Of a stretch of 64,000 bases of DNA, positions 1 through 7,542 are shown one piece after another; within the stretch, counting starts at the first letter, position 1; each line of letters starts with the position of its first letter. The translations under genes and the position numbers were made by a program. Origin of the DNA: an uncultured Sphingomonas sp. (GTDB lineage Bacteria > Pseudomonadota > Alphaproteobacteria > Sphingomonadales > Sphingomonadaceae); assembly GCA_913775975.1 (NCBI GenBank), contig CAJYLQ010000015.1, forward strand, positions 1-64,000. Reading direction: 5' to 3'. Under the pieces are notes generated by a model. It was not told the origin of the DNA. It searched no databases and worked only from the letters and a program-made list of their open reading frames with translations.

Positions 1-1
1 G

Positions 2-256
2 ACCCGCATCTTGGTGATCGACGCCGCGTTCGGCGGCCGGTCGCTGACGCTGGGCCTGATCGTCGACCGCGTCCTTGACGTCAGCACCTTCACCGCCGCC
101 GAACGGGAACCCACGCCCGATATCGGCATCCGCTGGAATTCCGACCACATCGACGGCCTTGTCCGACGCAACGGACAGTTCGTCATGCTTCTGGACGCAG
201 GTTCCATCTTCGGCACCGACGCCGCGCACCTCGGTGCGCTGCAACAGGCCGCCTGA
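2..256 (+). CDS. cheW: Chemotaxis coupling protein CheW, C-terminal part (truncated by window edge)
   Basis: Only the last 84 residues are visible, because the reading frame is already open at the first base. The segments GLIVDRVLDV and LVRRNGQFVMLLDAGSIF match the end of the CheW SH3-like fold, which links chemoreceptors to the CheA kinase at the inner membrane. cheR and cheB follow on the same strand, which strongly supports the chemotaxis assignment. The alternative, the CheW-like C-terminal domain of a CheA, cannot be excluded without the upstream sequence, but the short tail after the last strand fits stand-alone CheW. Confidence 0.85.
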   Translation, partial: TRILVIDAAFGGRSLTLGLIVDRVLDVSTFTAAEREPTPDIGIRWNSDHIDGLVRRNGQFVMLLDAGSIFGTDAAHLGALQQAA

Positions 257-388
257 CCTGCCGGGGGCGTGCGACGCCCGCCGCAGCCCCCACCTCCACG
301 TCCCATAACAAAAGGCGCGTTTCATGCCCGCACCCCACGCCTGGTTCCCGCCTGCCACCGCGATCCGCCCGTCATGGGGGGCCCGTCG

Positions 389-1252
389 ATGAGCGCGCTA
401 GCCCGCAAGCCGCTGGCGCTTGCCCCCGAAGACGACCGGCTGGCGCCGCGCGACTTTGACCGGCTCGCGGCGCTGATCAACGATCGCACCGGCATCAAGA
501 TGCCGCGCAGCAAGGTGTCGATGCTGGAAAGCCGCCTGCGCCGCCGGGTGCGCGCGACGGGCAGTGATTCGCTGTCGGATTACTGCCAGCATCTTTTTTC
601 GGGCGACACGCTGGACGCGGAGATCGAGCATCTCATCAACGCGGTGACGACCAACAAGACCGACTTCTTCCGCGAACCGCGCCAGTTCGACTATCTGGTC
701 GACACGATCCTGCCGGCCTTCGCAAAGGCCGGTCCGCACCGCATCCGCGTGTGGAGCGCCGCGTGCTCGACCGGCGCGGAACCCTATACGCTGGCGATGC
801 TGCTGGACCGGTTCTGCCGCGCCAATCCTCAGATGAGCTACGCCATCCTGGCGACCGACCTGGATACCGAGGTGCTGGAGACGGCGCGAAAGGGCATTTA
901 CGAGGCGTCGCTGCTGCAGCCCGTGCCCGCCGCGCTGCGCCGCGATTACGTGCTGACCGCGCGCGATCCGAAGCGCGACCGGGTGCGCATGGCGCCAGAC
1001 CTTCGCGCCGCCATCGGCTTTGCGCGCATGAACCTGATGGATGCGACCTACCCGGTCGGCGAACCGATGGACATGATCTTCTGCCGCAACGTCCTGATCT
1101 ATTTCGATCGGGAGACGCAGCGGCGCGTGGTGCAGCGCCTGATCGACCGGCTGAAGCCCGGTGGACACCTGTTCCTGGGTCATTCCGAATCGATCGCCGA
1201 TTTCGACCTGCCGCTGACCCCCGTCGCCAGCACCCTCTTCCGCAAGGATTGA
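389..1252 (+). CDS. cheR: Chemotaxis protein-glutamate O-methyltransferase CheR
   Basis: CheR transfers methyl groups from S-adenosylmethionine to glutamates of chemoreceptors. The 287-residue protein has the usual small helical N-terminal domain ([16 protein letters not shown]), then the methyltransferase domain with the SAM loop [17 protein letters not shown] and the motif [12 protein letters not shown], and ends with LFLGHSES. The frame is open upstream and an ATG also exists at 374. I chose the ATG at 389 because a G-rich stretch lies at ribosome-binding distance before it and the length then fits the family. It is followed within 4 bases by cheB, so the adaptation pair is co-transcribed. 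Confidence 0.93.
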   Translation: MSALARKPLALAPEDDRLAPRDFDRLAALINDRTGIKMPRSKVSMLESRLRRRVRATGSDSLSDYCQHLFSGDTLDAEIEHLINAVTTNKTDFFREPRQFDYLVDTILPAFAKAGPHRIRVWSAACSTGAEPYTLAMLLDRFCRANPQMSYAILATDLDTEVLETARKGIYEASLLQPVPAALRRDYVLTARDPKRDRVRMAPDLRAAIGFARMNLMDATYPVGEPMDMIFCRNVLIYFDRETQRRVVQRLIDRLKPGGHLFLGHSESIADFDLPLTPVASTLFRKD

Positions 1253-1256
1253 AGCC

Positions 1257-2336
1257 ATGACCAAGCCCGTCCGGGTCCTCGTGATCGACGACAGCGCCAG
1301 CGTCCGCCAGGGCCTGTCGCAAATCCTGAACGCCGATCCCGGTATCCGCGTGATCGCGACCGCCGCCGATCCGCATGCCGCCGCCCGCTATCTGCGCGAC
1401 GAACTGCCCGACGTCATCACGCTGGACGTGGAGATGCCGCGCATGGACGGCATCACCTTCCTGCGGCGGCTGATGCAGCAATGCCCGCTGCCCGTCGTCA
1501 TGTGTTCCTCGCTGGTCGAGGAGGGATCGGAAACGCTGCTCCAGGCGCTGGAGGCAGGCGCGGTCGACGTGATCCTGAAGCCGCGCATGGGGGTGATCGA
1601 GCACCTGCAAGAACAGCATGAGCGCATCCGCGACACGGTGAAGGCCGCCGCCCACGCCCGCGTCGGCCGCGGCCGCCGCGCGGCGGCTTCGCTGAACCCG
1701 CAGGAAAAGCTGACCGCCGACGCGGTGCTGCCCCCACCCCGCCCCGGCGCGATGAGCCGCACGACCGAGATGGTGGTGTGCATCGGCGCCTCCACCGGCG
1801 GGACGGAGGCGCTGCGCGAGGTGCTGGTGGCGCTGCCCGCCAACTCGCCCGGGATCGTCATCGTCCAGCACATGCCCGAAAGCTTCACCAAGGCCTTCGC
1901 CAAGCGACTGAACGGGCTGTGCGAGGTCGATGTGAAGGAGGCCGAGGACGGCGATACGGTGATGCGCGGCCATGTGCTGATCGCGCCCGGCGGAATGCGG
2001 CACATGATGCTGGAGCGGCAGGGCGCGCGCTATGTCGTCGCGGTGAAGGAGGGGCCGCTGGTCTCCCGCCATCGCCCGTCGGTGGACGTGCTGTTCCGCT
2101 CCGCGGCGCGCAGCGCGGGGTCGAACGCGGTCGGCATCATCATGACCGGCATGGGCGACGACGGCGCGCGCGGGATGCTGGAGATGAAGCAGGCCGGCGC
2201 CCGCACCATCGCGCAGGACGAGGCGACGTCGATCGTCTTCGGCATGCCGAAAGAAGCGATCGCGCGCGGGGCCGCCGACAAGGTCGTCCCATTGGGCAGC
2301 ATCGCCCGCGAACTGCTGACCGCCACGGCGCGCTGA
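1257..2336 (+). CDS. cheB: Chemotaxis response regulator protein-glutamate methylesterase CheB
   Basis: CheB removes methyl groups from chemoreceptors and is activated by phosphorylation from CheA. The 359 residues show a receiver domain with the acidic pocket VLVIDDSAS and phospho-acceptor Asp57 ([12 protein letters not shown]), then a linker rich in Ala, Arg and Pro (about 130-168). The esterase domain carries the catalytic Ser179 in GASTGG, His205 in VQHMPESF and Asp302 in MTGMGDDGA. All key residues are present. It begins 4 bases after the cheR stop. Confidence 0.96.
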   Translation: MTKPVRVLVIDDSASVRQGLSQILNADPGIRVIATAADPHAAARYLRDELPDVITLDVEMPRMDGITFLRRLMQQCPLPVVMCSSLVEEGSETLLQALEAGAVDVILKPRMGVIEHLQEQHERIRDTVKAAAHARVGRGRRAAASLNPQEKLTADAVLPPPRPGAMSRTTEMVVCIGASTGGTEALREVLVALPANSPGIVIVQHMPESFTKAFAKRLNGLCEVDVKEAEDGDTVMRGHVLIAPGGMRHMMLERQGARYVVAVKEGPLVSRHRPSVDVLFRSAARSAGSNAVGIIMTGMGDDGARGMLEMKQAGARTIAQDEATSIVFGMPKEAIARGAADKVVPLGSIARELLTATAR

Positions 2337-2375
2337 GGCCCGCCGCTTCCCGCCTATAACCCAAGGACAACAGCC

Positions 2376-4052
2376 GTGTACCACGCACCGATCGATACCG
2401 TGACCGACCTTACCCCCGCCAACCAGGCGGGACATGATCTGACGGTGCTGGTTGCCGGCCTTGAGCAGCGTTTCGTCGCGGCCGGCACCTTGCTGGCGGA
2501 GGCGATCGCGGCCACCGACGATATCGTCGGCGCGCTGGATTCCGTGTCTGCCGCACTGGATGCCCGGCGCGCGGGATCGGCGGGCAACGGCCTGCGCGAC
2601 GTCGCAAACCGCCTGGCGCAGCTACCCGATGCGCAGACGACGCGACTGGCGGGGATGAAGGCGCTGGAGGGTGCGGCGCGCGAGCTGCGAACCTATGTGC
2701 TGGGCGCGCGCGACGCGCTTCAGGTCCTGCGCATCTATGGCATGAACATCAACATCGCGGCGGCCGGCAACAGCGCCTTCGCCGCGTTCGTCGAGAACAT
2801 GACCCGCCGCCTGACCGTCGGCGAGGCGGAGGTGACCGCGATCCTGGGCGAGATCCAGCGGCTGAGCAACGAGACGACGGGCGTCGGCCAGGCTGAGGCG
2901 ATCCTGACCGCCGAATGCGCGAAGATCCTGCCACATGTGCCGCAGCGATTGCTGGCGGATGCCGACGCACTGCAAGAATATATGGCCCGGATGGGCGCGC
3001 TGGCGACCGACGTGTCGGCGCGGACCCGCGCGGTGCAGGGCCGCGTCGCGACCGTGCTGGGCGCGATGCAGGTCGGCGACAGCACGCGCCAGCGGCTGGA
3101 ACACGTCGTCGCCGGCCTGGGCCTGATGGGAGGGGGCGTGCCGAACCCCGCCGTCGAGGATCATGTCCGCCGCCTGCTGAGCGTTCAGATCGTCGAAACC
3201 GCGACCGTCTTCGACGACGAGGTGGCGACGCTGTTCGCCTCGCTGGAGGCGCTGCGGCCGGAGATGCAGGGGCTGGTCGCGCTGATCGGCGATGCCTCCG
3301 GCAGCGATGGCCAGACCGTGCTGGCCCGACTGGACGAGGGGATCAGCGAGGTCGCGCAGGTGACGGGCCATGTCCGCGAGGCGGACGCCCGCTCGCGCGC
3401 GGTGGTGGAGGGCATCACCGACGCGGTGGAGGAACTGGCGGTGCGGCTGGCCGCGATGCGGCGGATGCAGCTGAACGTCCTCGACATCGCCACCAACACC
3501 CGCCTGCTGAGCCGCCGGTTCGGCACGATCGGCAAGGCGGTGTCGGTGATCGCGGTGGAGATCGATGCCTATACCGGCAAGCTGAGCGACTTCATCGAGC
3601 AAATCGACGCCGCCGTCGCCACGCTGGGCGACGTCCGCGACCAGCTGTCGATACCCGCCGGCGAGGCGGGCGACATGCAGACGACGCTGGCGGAGGCGCT
3701 GGCCGTCATCCGCTCCGGCTGCGGCCAGACGGAGGTCGCGACGCGGCGGGGTGCGGCGGGTGCGAACCGGCTGGCCGAGCTGCTCGACCGGGTCGGCACC
3801 GAACTGGCGGGCGAGATGGCGGTCGGCACCACGATGCGCGCCGCTGCGGCGCTGCTGACCCCCATGCCGGAGCCGGCGCCGCTGGACGCCGAGGCGGAGG
3901 CGATGCTGGAAACGGTGTCGGGCGCGATCTATGCCCTCTACACGATGGCAGCCGAGCGAGACGTCCATGCTGGCGTGATCCCCGCGCACCTGCTGCCACC
4001 GCCGCCCGCCGCGTCCGCGCTGGACGATGACGACGACGACGGACTGTTCTGA
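2376..4052 (+). CDS. Large helical protein of unknown function in chemotaxis operon
   Basis: This 558-residue protein is not assigned to a family with certainty. It is almost entirely Ala/Leu/Glu-rich heptad-like helix, has no signal peptide or membrane segment, and ends in a run of six aspartates followed by GLF. No enzyme motif is visible. The GTG start at 2376 is preceded by AAGGA at a suitable distance. It sits 39 bases after cheB on the same strand, so it is probably the last gene of the chemotaxis operon. It may be a soluble receptor-like or scaffold protein, since receptor signalling domains are similar helical hairpins, but a canonical receptor tip was not recognised. Cytoplasmic location is an inference. 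Confidence 0.7.
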   Translation: MYHAPIDTVTDLTPANQAGHDLTVLVAGLEQRFVAAGTLLAEAIAATDDIVGALDSVSAALDARRAGSAGNGLRDVANRLAQLPDAQTTRLAGMKALEGAARELRTYVLGARDALQVLRIYGMNINIAAAGNSAFAAFVENMTRRLTVGEAEVTAILGEIQRLSNETTGVGQAEAILTAECAKILPHVPQRLLADADALQEYMARMGALATDVSARTRAVQGRVATVLGAMQVGDSTRQRLEHVVAGLGLMGGGVPNPAVEDHVRRLLSVQIVETATVFDDEVATLFASLEALRPEMQGLVALIGDASGSDGQTVLARLDEGISEVAQVTGHVREADARSRAVVEGITDAVEELAVRLAAMRRMQLNVLDIATNTRLLSRRFGTIGKAVSVIAVEIDAYTGKLSDFIEQIDAAVATLGDVRDQLSIPAGEAGDMQTTLAEALAVIRSGCGQTEVATRRGAAGANRLAELLDRVGTELAGEMAVGTTMRAAAALLTPMPEPAPLDAEAEAMLETVSGAIYALYTMAAERDVHAGVIPAHLLPPPPAASALDDDDDDGLF

Positions 4053-4064
4053 AGCGTCCCCGCC

Positions 4065-4084
4065 GACGGCGGTCGCCCGCCGTC
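4065..4084. terminator. Bidirectional hairpin between convergent genes
   Basis: GACGGCGG (4065-4072) and CCGCCGTC (4077-4084) form a perfect 8-bp stem with a 4-base loop. It lies between the convergent stops of the chemotaxis operon (4052) and the S24 regulator (4083) and touches the latter's stop codon. There is no T-run, so it may only be a transcript end-protecting hairpin. Confidence 0.45.
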
Positions 4085-4700
4085 AGACGAGCGCGCGCAT
4101 CTGCCACACGACGCGGCCGATCACCGTGACCGCCCCGGCCGGCACAGGCGGCGCGGCGGGATTGTCGCTGGCGACCGACAGGCCCTGCCCCGCCGCGCGC
4201 ACCCGCTTGACCATCAACGCGTCGTCGACCCGGATTACGAAGATGCCACCGCGCGCATCCGGGGCGGTGCGCGCCAGATCGATGAGGATCTGATCCCCGT
4301 CGAGCAGTGTCGGCGCCATCGAATCGCCACGCACCCGCAGCATTGCCGCGCGCTCTCGTTGCAGGCCGAGCCGACGCGCCAGATCGGGATCGATCCGGTC
4401 GCTGCCCAGCAGCAGCTCGCCATCGACCAGCGTCCCCGGCCCCGCCGACGCGGCAAGATCGAGGCGCGGTACGCGCCATTGCGACGGGGCGGACGCGCCG
4501 CCGAGTACCCCCTCCTCCACGCCGAAATAAGCGGCGAGCCGACGCACGTCCGCATCCTCCAGCCGGCGCGGGCTGCCGCGACGGACATATTGCTGCAGAT
4601 AGGCGACGTTGCGCCCCAGCATCCGCGACAAGGCGGACAGGCTGGCCCCCTGCTCCTCCGCCAGCCTGGCCAGCGCGGCGCGCGGATCGCTCGTCGACAT
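4083..4700 (-). CDS. HTH repressor with S24 (LexA/CI-type) self-cleavage domain
   Basis: The 205-residue protein has an N-terminal helix-turn-helix (about residues 15-65, LSALSRMLGRNVAYLQQYVR) and a C-terminal S24 peptidase-like domain. Catalytic Ser127 is in RGDSMAPTL and Lys165 in DALMVKRV. An Ala86-Gly87 pair in SAGPG is where LexA and phage CI relatives cut themselves. In such proteins, activated RecA or another signal triggers cleavage and de-repression. The promoter side carries an operator array (4706-4762) and the gene diverges from a tiny Cro-like gene, so autorepression is likely. It is too far from classical LexA to be called lexA; a LexA-independent phage-type repressor is more likely. 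Confidence 0.88.
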   Translation of the reverse strand: MSTSDPRAALARLAEEQGASLSALSRMLGRNVAYLQQYVRRGSPRRLEDADVRRLAAYFGVEEGVLGGASAPSQWRVPRLDLAASAGPGTLVDGELLLGSDRIDPDLARRLGLQRERAAMLRVRGDSMAPTLLDGDQILIDLARTAPDARGGIFVIRVDDALMVKRVRAAGQGLSVASDNPAAPPVPAGAVTVIGRVVWQMRALV

Positions 4701-4705
4701 GGCAC

Positions 4706-4762
4706 GTTCCTACTCTAGGAAAAATTCCTAGACAAGCGCGAGAATTAGAACATAATAGGAAC
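4706..4762. promoter_or_regulatory. Operator array with alternating TTCCTA/TAGGAA half-sites and a GAAC-N7-GAAC motif
   Basis: Half-sites lie at 4707-4712 (TTCCTA), 4716-4721 (TAGGAA), 4725-4730 (TTCCTA) and 4756-4761 (TAGGAA). The first two form an inverted repeat with a CTC centre. The second and third form CTAGGAA-AAA-TTCCTAG (4715-4731). The distal site is part of GAAC-N7-GAAC (4748-4762), the reverse complement of the alphaproteobacterial LexA box GTTC-N7-GTTC, and CATAAT within it could be a -10 element for the rightward gene. The array lies in the 90-bp gap between divergent starts, so it probably controls both. That the S24 protein binds it is inference. Confidence 0.65.
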
Positions 4763-4790
4763 ATCGCAAATTGATTCGGGAAGGATGGCG

Positions 4791-4967
4791 ATGTGTCTGT
4801 TGAGCAGGATCGAAACCTATCGGGTGCAGGCGCATATCACCGTCACCGGCTTTGGCCGGCAGGCGGCGAACGATCCGCGCCTGATCCTGGACATGCGACG
4901 CGGCCGTCAGCCCAAGCCGGCGATGATCCGGCGGGTGGAGGCGTTCATGGCGCGCAACCCCGCATGA
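4791..4967 (+). CDS. Small Cro-like putative DNA-binding protein
   Basis: This 58-residue basic protein contains a compact helical stretch, VTGFGRQAANDPRLILDMRR, that resembles the helix-turn-helix of very small phage-type regulators. The match is by pattern only. ATG codons exist at 4785 and 4791. I prefer 4791 because GGGAAGG (4778-4784) is then 6 bases upstream, whereas it would abut the start at 4785. It diverges from the S24 repressor across the operator array and its stop overlaps the next gene by ATGA. The arrangement resembles a CI/Cro switch. It may act as an anti-repressor or second regulator. Confidence 0.6.
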   Translation: MCLLSRIETYRVQAHITVTGFGRQAANDPRLILDMRRGRQPKPAMIRRVEAFMARNPA

Positions 4968-5314
4968 CGCGCCGTCCTGTGAACCGCCGCCGCCAGTACG
5001 ACCCGGCCGCACCGCTCGTCCGCGCGCTGCTGGCGGACGCAGCGGCGACCGGCGCGCTGGCGGAGGCGACGTGCGTCGACAGCCGGGGCTGGTCGAGCGC
5101 GACGTTCGCCGGGGCGCGGCATCGCGTCGTCATGACCGGCAGCGCGCTGGCCCCCTGGGCGGGGCGGCTGACCGGCGACCGGCTGCGCCTGCCGCGCCAA
5201 TGGCTGGGTGAATTGACGGTAGATGCGGCCGACCCCGCGCGCATCGTCATCTCCGCCCTGGTGATCGACGATGGCGACGAGCGGTCTGGCGGTGGACCGC
5301 CGCCCATGCGATGA
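4964..5314 (+). CDS. Conserved-looking protein of unknown function, coupled to the Cro-like gene
   Basis: The 116-residue protein starts at an ATG overlapping the preceding stop (ATGA, 4964-4967), which implies translational coupling. It is Arg/Ala-rich at the N-terminus, has a beta-rich middle (GWSSATFAGARHRVVMTG, then DRLRLPRQWLGELTV) and a charged Gly/Pro-rich tail. There is no signal peptide, membrane segment or enzyme motif. I do not recognise the family. Its position behind the repressor and operator array means it is the probable effector or output of the small regulatory module. Confidence 0.6.
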   Translation: MTRRPVNRRRQYDPAAPLVRALLADAAATGALAEATCVDSRGWSSATFAGARHRVVMTGSALAPWAGRLTGDRLRLPRQWLGELTVDAADPARIVISALVIDDGDERSGGGPPPMR

Positions 5315-5338
5315 TCCGCCGCAGGAGAGGAGAGCCCA

Positions 5339-6121
5339 ATGGCCGACACCCAGAGTCTTTTCGCGGCGCAAGCCGACACCGGATCCGCCCCGATCGATCC
5401 CGAACGCGCCGCCCGGCTGGAACTGGCCGCCTGCTACCGCGTGTTCGACATGCTCGGCTGGTCCGAGATGATCTACAACCACATCACCGTGAAGGTGCCG
5501 GGAGAGGACGGCGCGTTCCTCATCAACCCGTTCGGGCTGCACTTTTCGGAAATCACCGCGTCCAGCCTGGTGAAGATCGACATCGACGGCAACACGCTGG
5601 ACGGCAGCGCGTGGCCGGTGAACCGCGCGGGCTTCGTCCAGCACGCGCTGTTCCATCGCCACCTGCCCGACGCGCACTGCATCATGCACACGCATACCAC
5701 GGCGGGCATGGCGGTCAGCTCGCTGGAGGGCGGGCTGCAACCGATCAACTTCTATGCCTGCGGCTTCACCGGGCAGATTGCCTATCACGACTTCGAGGGA
5801 GTGACCGTGCGCGACGAGGAGGGCGAACGGCTACTCGCCAATCTGGGCGAGCGCCGGGCGATGCTGCTGCGCAACCACGGTATCCTGGTAATGGGGCGGA
5901 CGCTGCCCGAGGCGTTCATCCGCCACTGGTCGTTGCAGCGCGCTTGCGAGATCCAGCTCGCCACCCTGTCGATGGGGCGGCCGCTGACCGTGCCCGACGA
6001 GGTCGTGGCGGTCCATCAGCGCGACCTGCACATGGCACGCGCGCCGGGCGGGCCGGGTGCGGCGGACTTTGCCGCGATGGTGCGCCTCGTCGACCGGCGC
6101 GACACGGGCTGGCGCGCCTGA
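5339..6121 (+). CDS. Class II aldolase/adducin family protein
   Basis: A 260-residue cytoplasmic protein of the zinc-dependent class II aldolase fold, related to L-fuculose-phosphate and ribulose-5-phosphate-4-epimerase enzymes. Metal-binding histidines are visible as His117 and His119 (MHTHTTAGMAV) and His180 (LLRNHGILVMG). The early motif YNHITVKVP is typical of the subgroup often annotated as class II aldolase/adducin domain protein. The substrate cannot be read from the sequence, since several members act on sugar acids or have no known reaction. GAGAGGAGAG before the ATG is a good ribosome-binding site. It stands alone or with the 2Fe-2S gene 55 bases downstream. Confidence 0.87.
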   Translation: MADTQSLFAAQADTGSAPIDPERAARLELAACYRVFDMLGWSEMIYNHITVKVPGEDGAFLINPFGLHFSEITASSLVKIDIDGNTLDGSAWPVNRAGFVQHALFHRHLPDAHCIMHTHTTAGMAVSSLEGGLQPINFYACGFTGQIAYHDFEGVTVRDEEGERLLANLGERRAMLLRNHGILVMGRTLPEAFIRHWSLQRACEIQLATLSMGRPLTVPDEVVAVHQRDLHMARAPGGPGAADFAAMVRLVDRRDTGWRA

Positions 6122-6176
6122 AGACTGAAGGGGGGCGGGCTGACGCCCCGCCCCGCTTCGGCTAGATGGTGGGGCC

Positions 6177-6722
6177 ATGACCCGCTTCACCGTCAACAAC
6201 CAGTCGGTCCAGTATCTGCTCGACCCGGAGACGCCGCTGCTTTGGGCGCTGCGTGACGCGTCGAACCTGACGGGCACGAAATTTGGCTGCGGCACGGGGC
6301 ATTGCGGCGCCTGCACGGTGGACGTCGACGGCCGCGCCGTGCGCGCCTGCCGGATGACGATCGCCCAGGCGGAGGGCACGTTCGTCACCACGATCGAGGG
6401 CCTGTCGCGCGACCGCACGCATCCCGTGCAATTGGCGCTGCTGGCGGAGGGGGCGGTGCAGTGCGGGTTCTGCATCCCCGGTATCGTCATGGCGGCGCAG
6501 GCGCTGATCCGCCGCAATCCCGACCCGGACGAGGACGCGATCCGCGCGACCATCACCAATATCTGTCGCTGCGGTATCTACCCCCGGCTGGTCGAGGCGA
6601 TCGGCCGCGCCGCCCGTGCGGCACGCGGCGAGGAGACGATCGAGGCCGGGGCCCGGCCCGATATCGACGCCGCCGACGCCGCGCGCGTGATTCCCGCCCT
6701 GTCTCCGCCACGCGGAAGATGA
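6177..6722 (+). CDS. 2Fe-2S subunit of a molybdenum-hydroxylase type oxidoreductase (IorA/CoxS-like), orphan
   Basis: This 181-residue protein has a plant-ferredoxin-like domain with Cys38, Cys43, Cys46 and Cys58 (KFGCGTGHCGACTV) and a helical domain with Cys96, Cys99, Cys130 and Cys132 (QCGFC and CRCGIYPR). This is the two-cluster small subunit of xanthine dehydrogenase, isoquinoline 1-oxidoreductase or aldehyde oxidase. The tail after about residue 150 is longer than the typical 150-160-residue form. The molybdopterin-binding large subunit that normally follows is not in the window. An AT-richer non-coding stretch and a Sco-like gene come next, so the partner must be encoded elsewhere or has been lost. 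Confidence 0.9.
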   Translation: MTRFTVNNQSVQYLLDPETPLLWALRDASNLTGTKFGCGTGHCGACTVDVDGRAVRACRMTIAQAEGTFVTTIEGLSRDRTHPVQLALLAEGAVQCGFCIPGIVMAAQALIRRNPDPDEDAIRATITNICRCGIYPRLVEAIGRAARAARGEETIEAGARPDIDAADAARVIPALSPPRGR

Positions 6723-6882
6723 TCCCGGCCTATTTGTACAATTGGGAAGTAGAGTTAGAAATTCACCAAGCAAACCGTTGGATACGTAGCGGCAGCTTCA
6801 TTCCCCTCCGTCCCGAAATGAAACATGTGGGATGGCGTATTTAGATTTTAGCGTGGAAATCGCCGGACCAATTCAGCATTCG

Positions 6883-6901
6883 CCCCGCCAATATCGGGGG
6901 A
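6883..6901 (+). promoter_or_regulatory. Hairpin that could mask the ribosome-binding site of the Sco-like gene
   Basis: CCCCG (6883-6887) pairs with CGGGG (6895-6899), and the G-run used as Shine-Dalgarno (6896-6901) lies in its 3' arm, 7 bases before the ATG at 6908. The whole gap 6723-6907 is clearly more AT-rich than its surroundings and probably holds the promoter. No clear -35/-10 pair or known operator was recognised. Confidence 0.3.
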
Positions 6902-6907
6902 TGTTCG

Positions 6908-7495
6908 ATGAAATTGCTGTCATCACTGACGCTTGCCGCCGTGACGGTCATTCCGGCAGCAGCGATCATGGCTGCGCGGCCGCCGGCTCAGCAAGCCTCG
7001 CCTGACAGTTTCGCGGTCGTGTTTCGCGGGCTGGTCGATCAGGACGATCGCCCGTTCGATCCCCGCCAGTTCGCCGGGCAACTGGTAATCGTCAACTTCA
7101 TCTTCACCGGCTGCGGCACCACCTGCCCGACGCAGATGGCGCAACTCGCCCGGTTCGATCGGTCGCTGCCCCCCGCGCTGCGCCGCCGGCTGATGCTGCT
7201 GTCGGTCAGCGTCGATCCGGCGCATGACCGCCCCGCACAGCTGCGCACCTATGGCAAGCTGTTCGAAGCCGACGGCCGCCGGTGGCGGCTGCTGACCGGT
7301 TCCCCGCAGGATATCGCGCGCGTCACCCGATCCTTTGCCGCGATGCGTCCGGGTGAGGCGAACGCCGCCTTCCACACCAGCGAGGTGCGGCTGTTCGACG
7401 CCCGCCACCGGATGATCCAGCGCTACGCCGGCGCGCCGCTGGCGGAGGCGCAGCTGCGCGCGGACATCCTCGCGCTCACCGCCCCGAACGCATGA
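6908..7495 (+). CDS. SCO1/SenC family copper-binding thioredoxin-fold protein
   Basis: The 195-residue exported protein starts with a hydrophobic signal or anchor (residues 1-28) followed by a thioredoxin-like domain. The Sco copper ligands are present: Cys69 and Cys73 in FTGCGTTCPTQ (CxxxCP) and a histidine in AFHTSEVRLF (His156). Sco proteins deliver copper to the CuA centre of cytochrome oxidase or to other periplasmic copper enzymes. No oxidase genes are near. Instead, a galactose-oxidase-like copper enzyme begins 47 bases downstream on the same strand, so this Sco may metallate it; that link is inference. The start is supported by GGGGGA before the ATG. Confidence 0.9.
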   Translation: MKLLSSLTLAAVTVIPAAAIMAARPPAQQASPDSFAVVFRGLVDQDDRPFDPRQFAGQLVIVNFIFTGCGTTCPTQMAQLARFDRSLPPALRRRLMLLSVSVDPAHDRPAQLRTYGKLFEADGRRWRLLTGSPQDIARVTRSFAAMRPGEANAAFHTSEVRLFDARHRMIQRYAGAPLAEAQLRADILALTAPNA

Positions 7496-7542
7496 TCCGT
7501 CCCCCCAAACCTTCGCCCTCCCTTCAGCAAGAGAAGCCCGCC

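Noticed and set aside
636..2435. 599-codon minus-strand frame opposite cheR/cheB
   Set aside because: Shadow frame; the plus-strand genes have complete catalytic motifs.
6719..6844. Short frame after the 2Fe-2S gene beginning MIPAYLYNWEVE
   Set aside because: No ribosome-binding site of its own; it lies in an AT-rich intergenic region and has no family resemblance.
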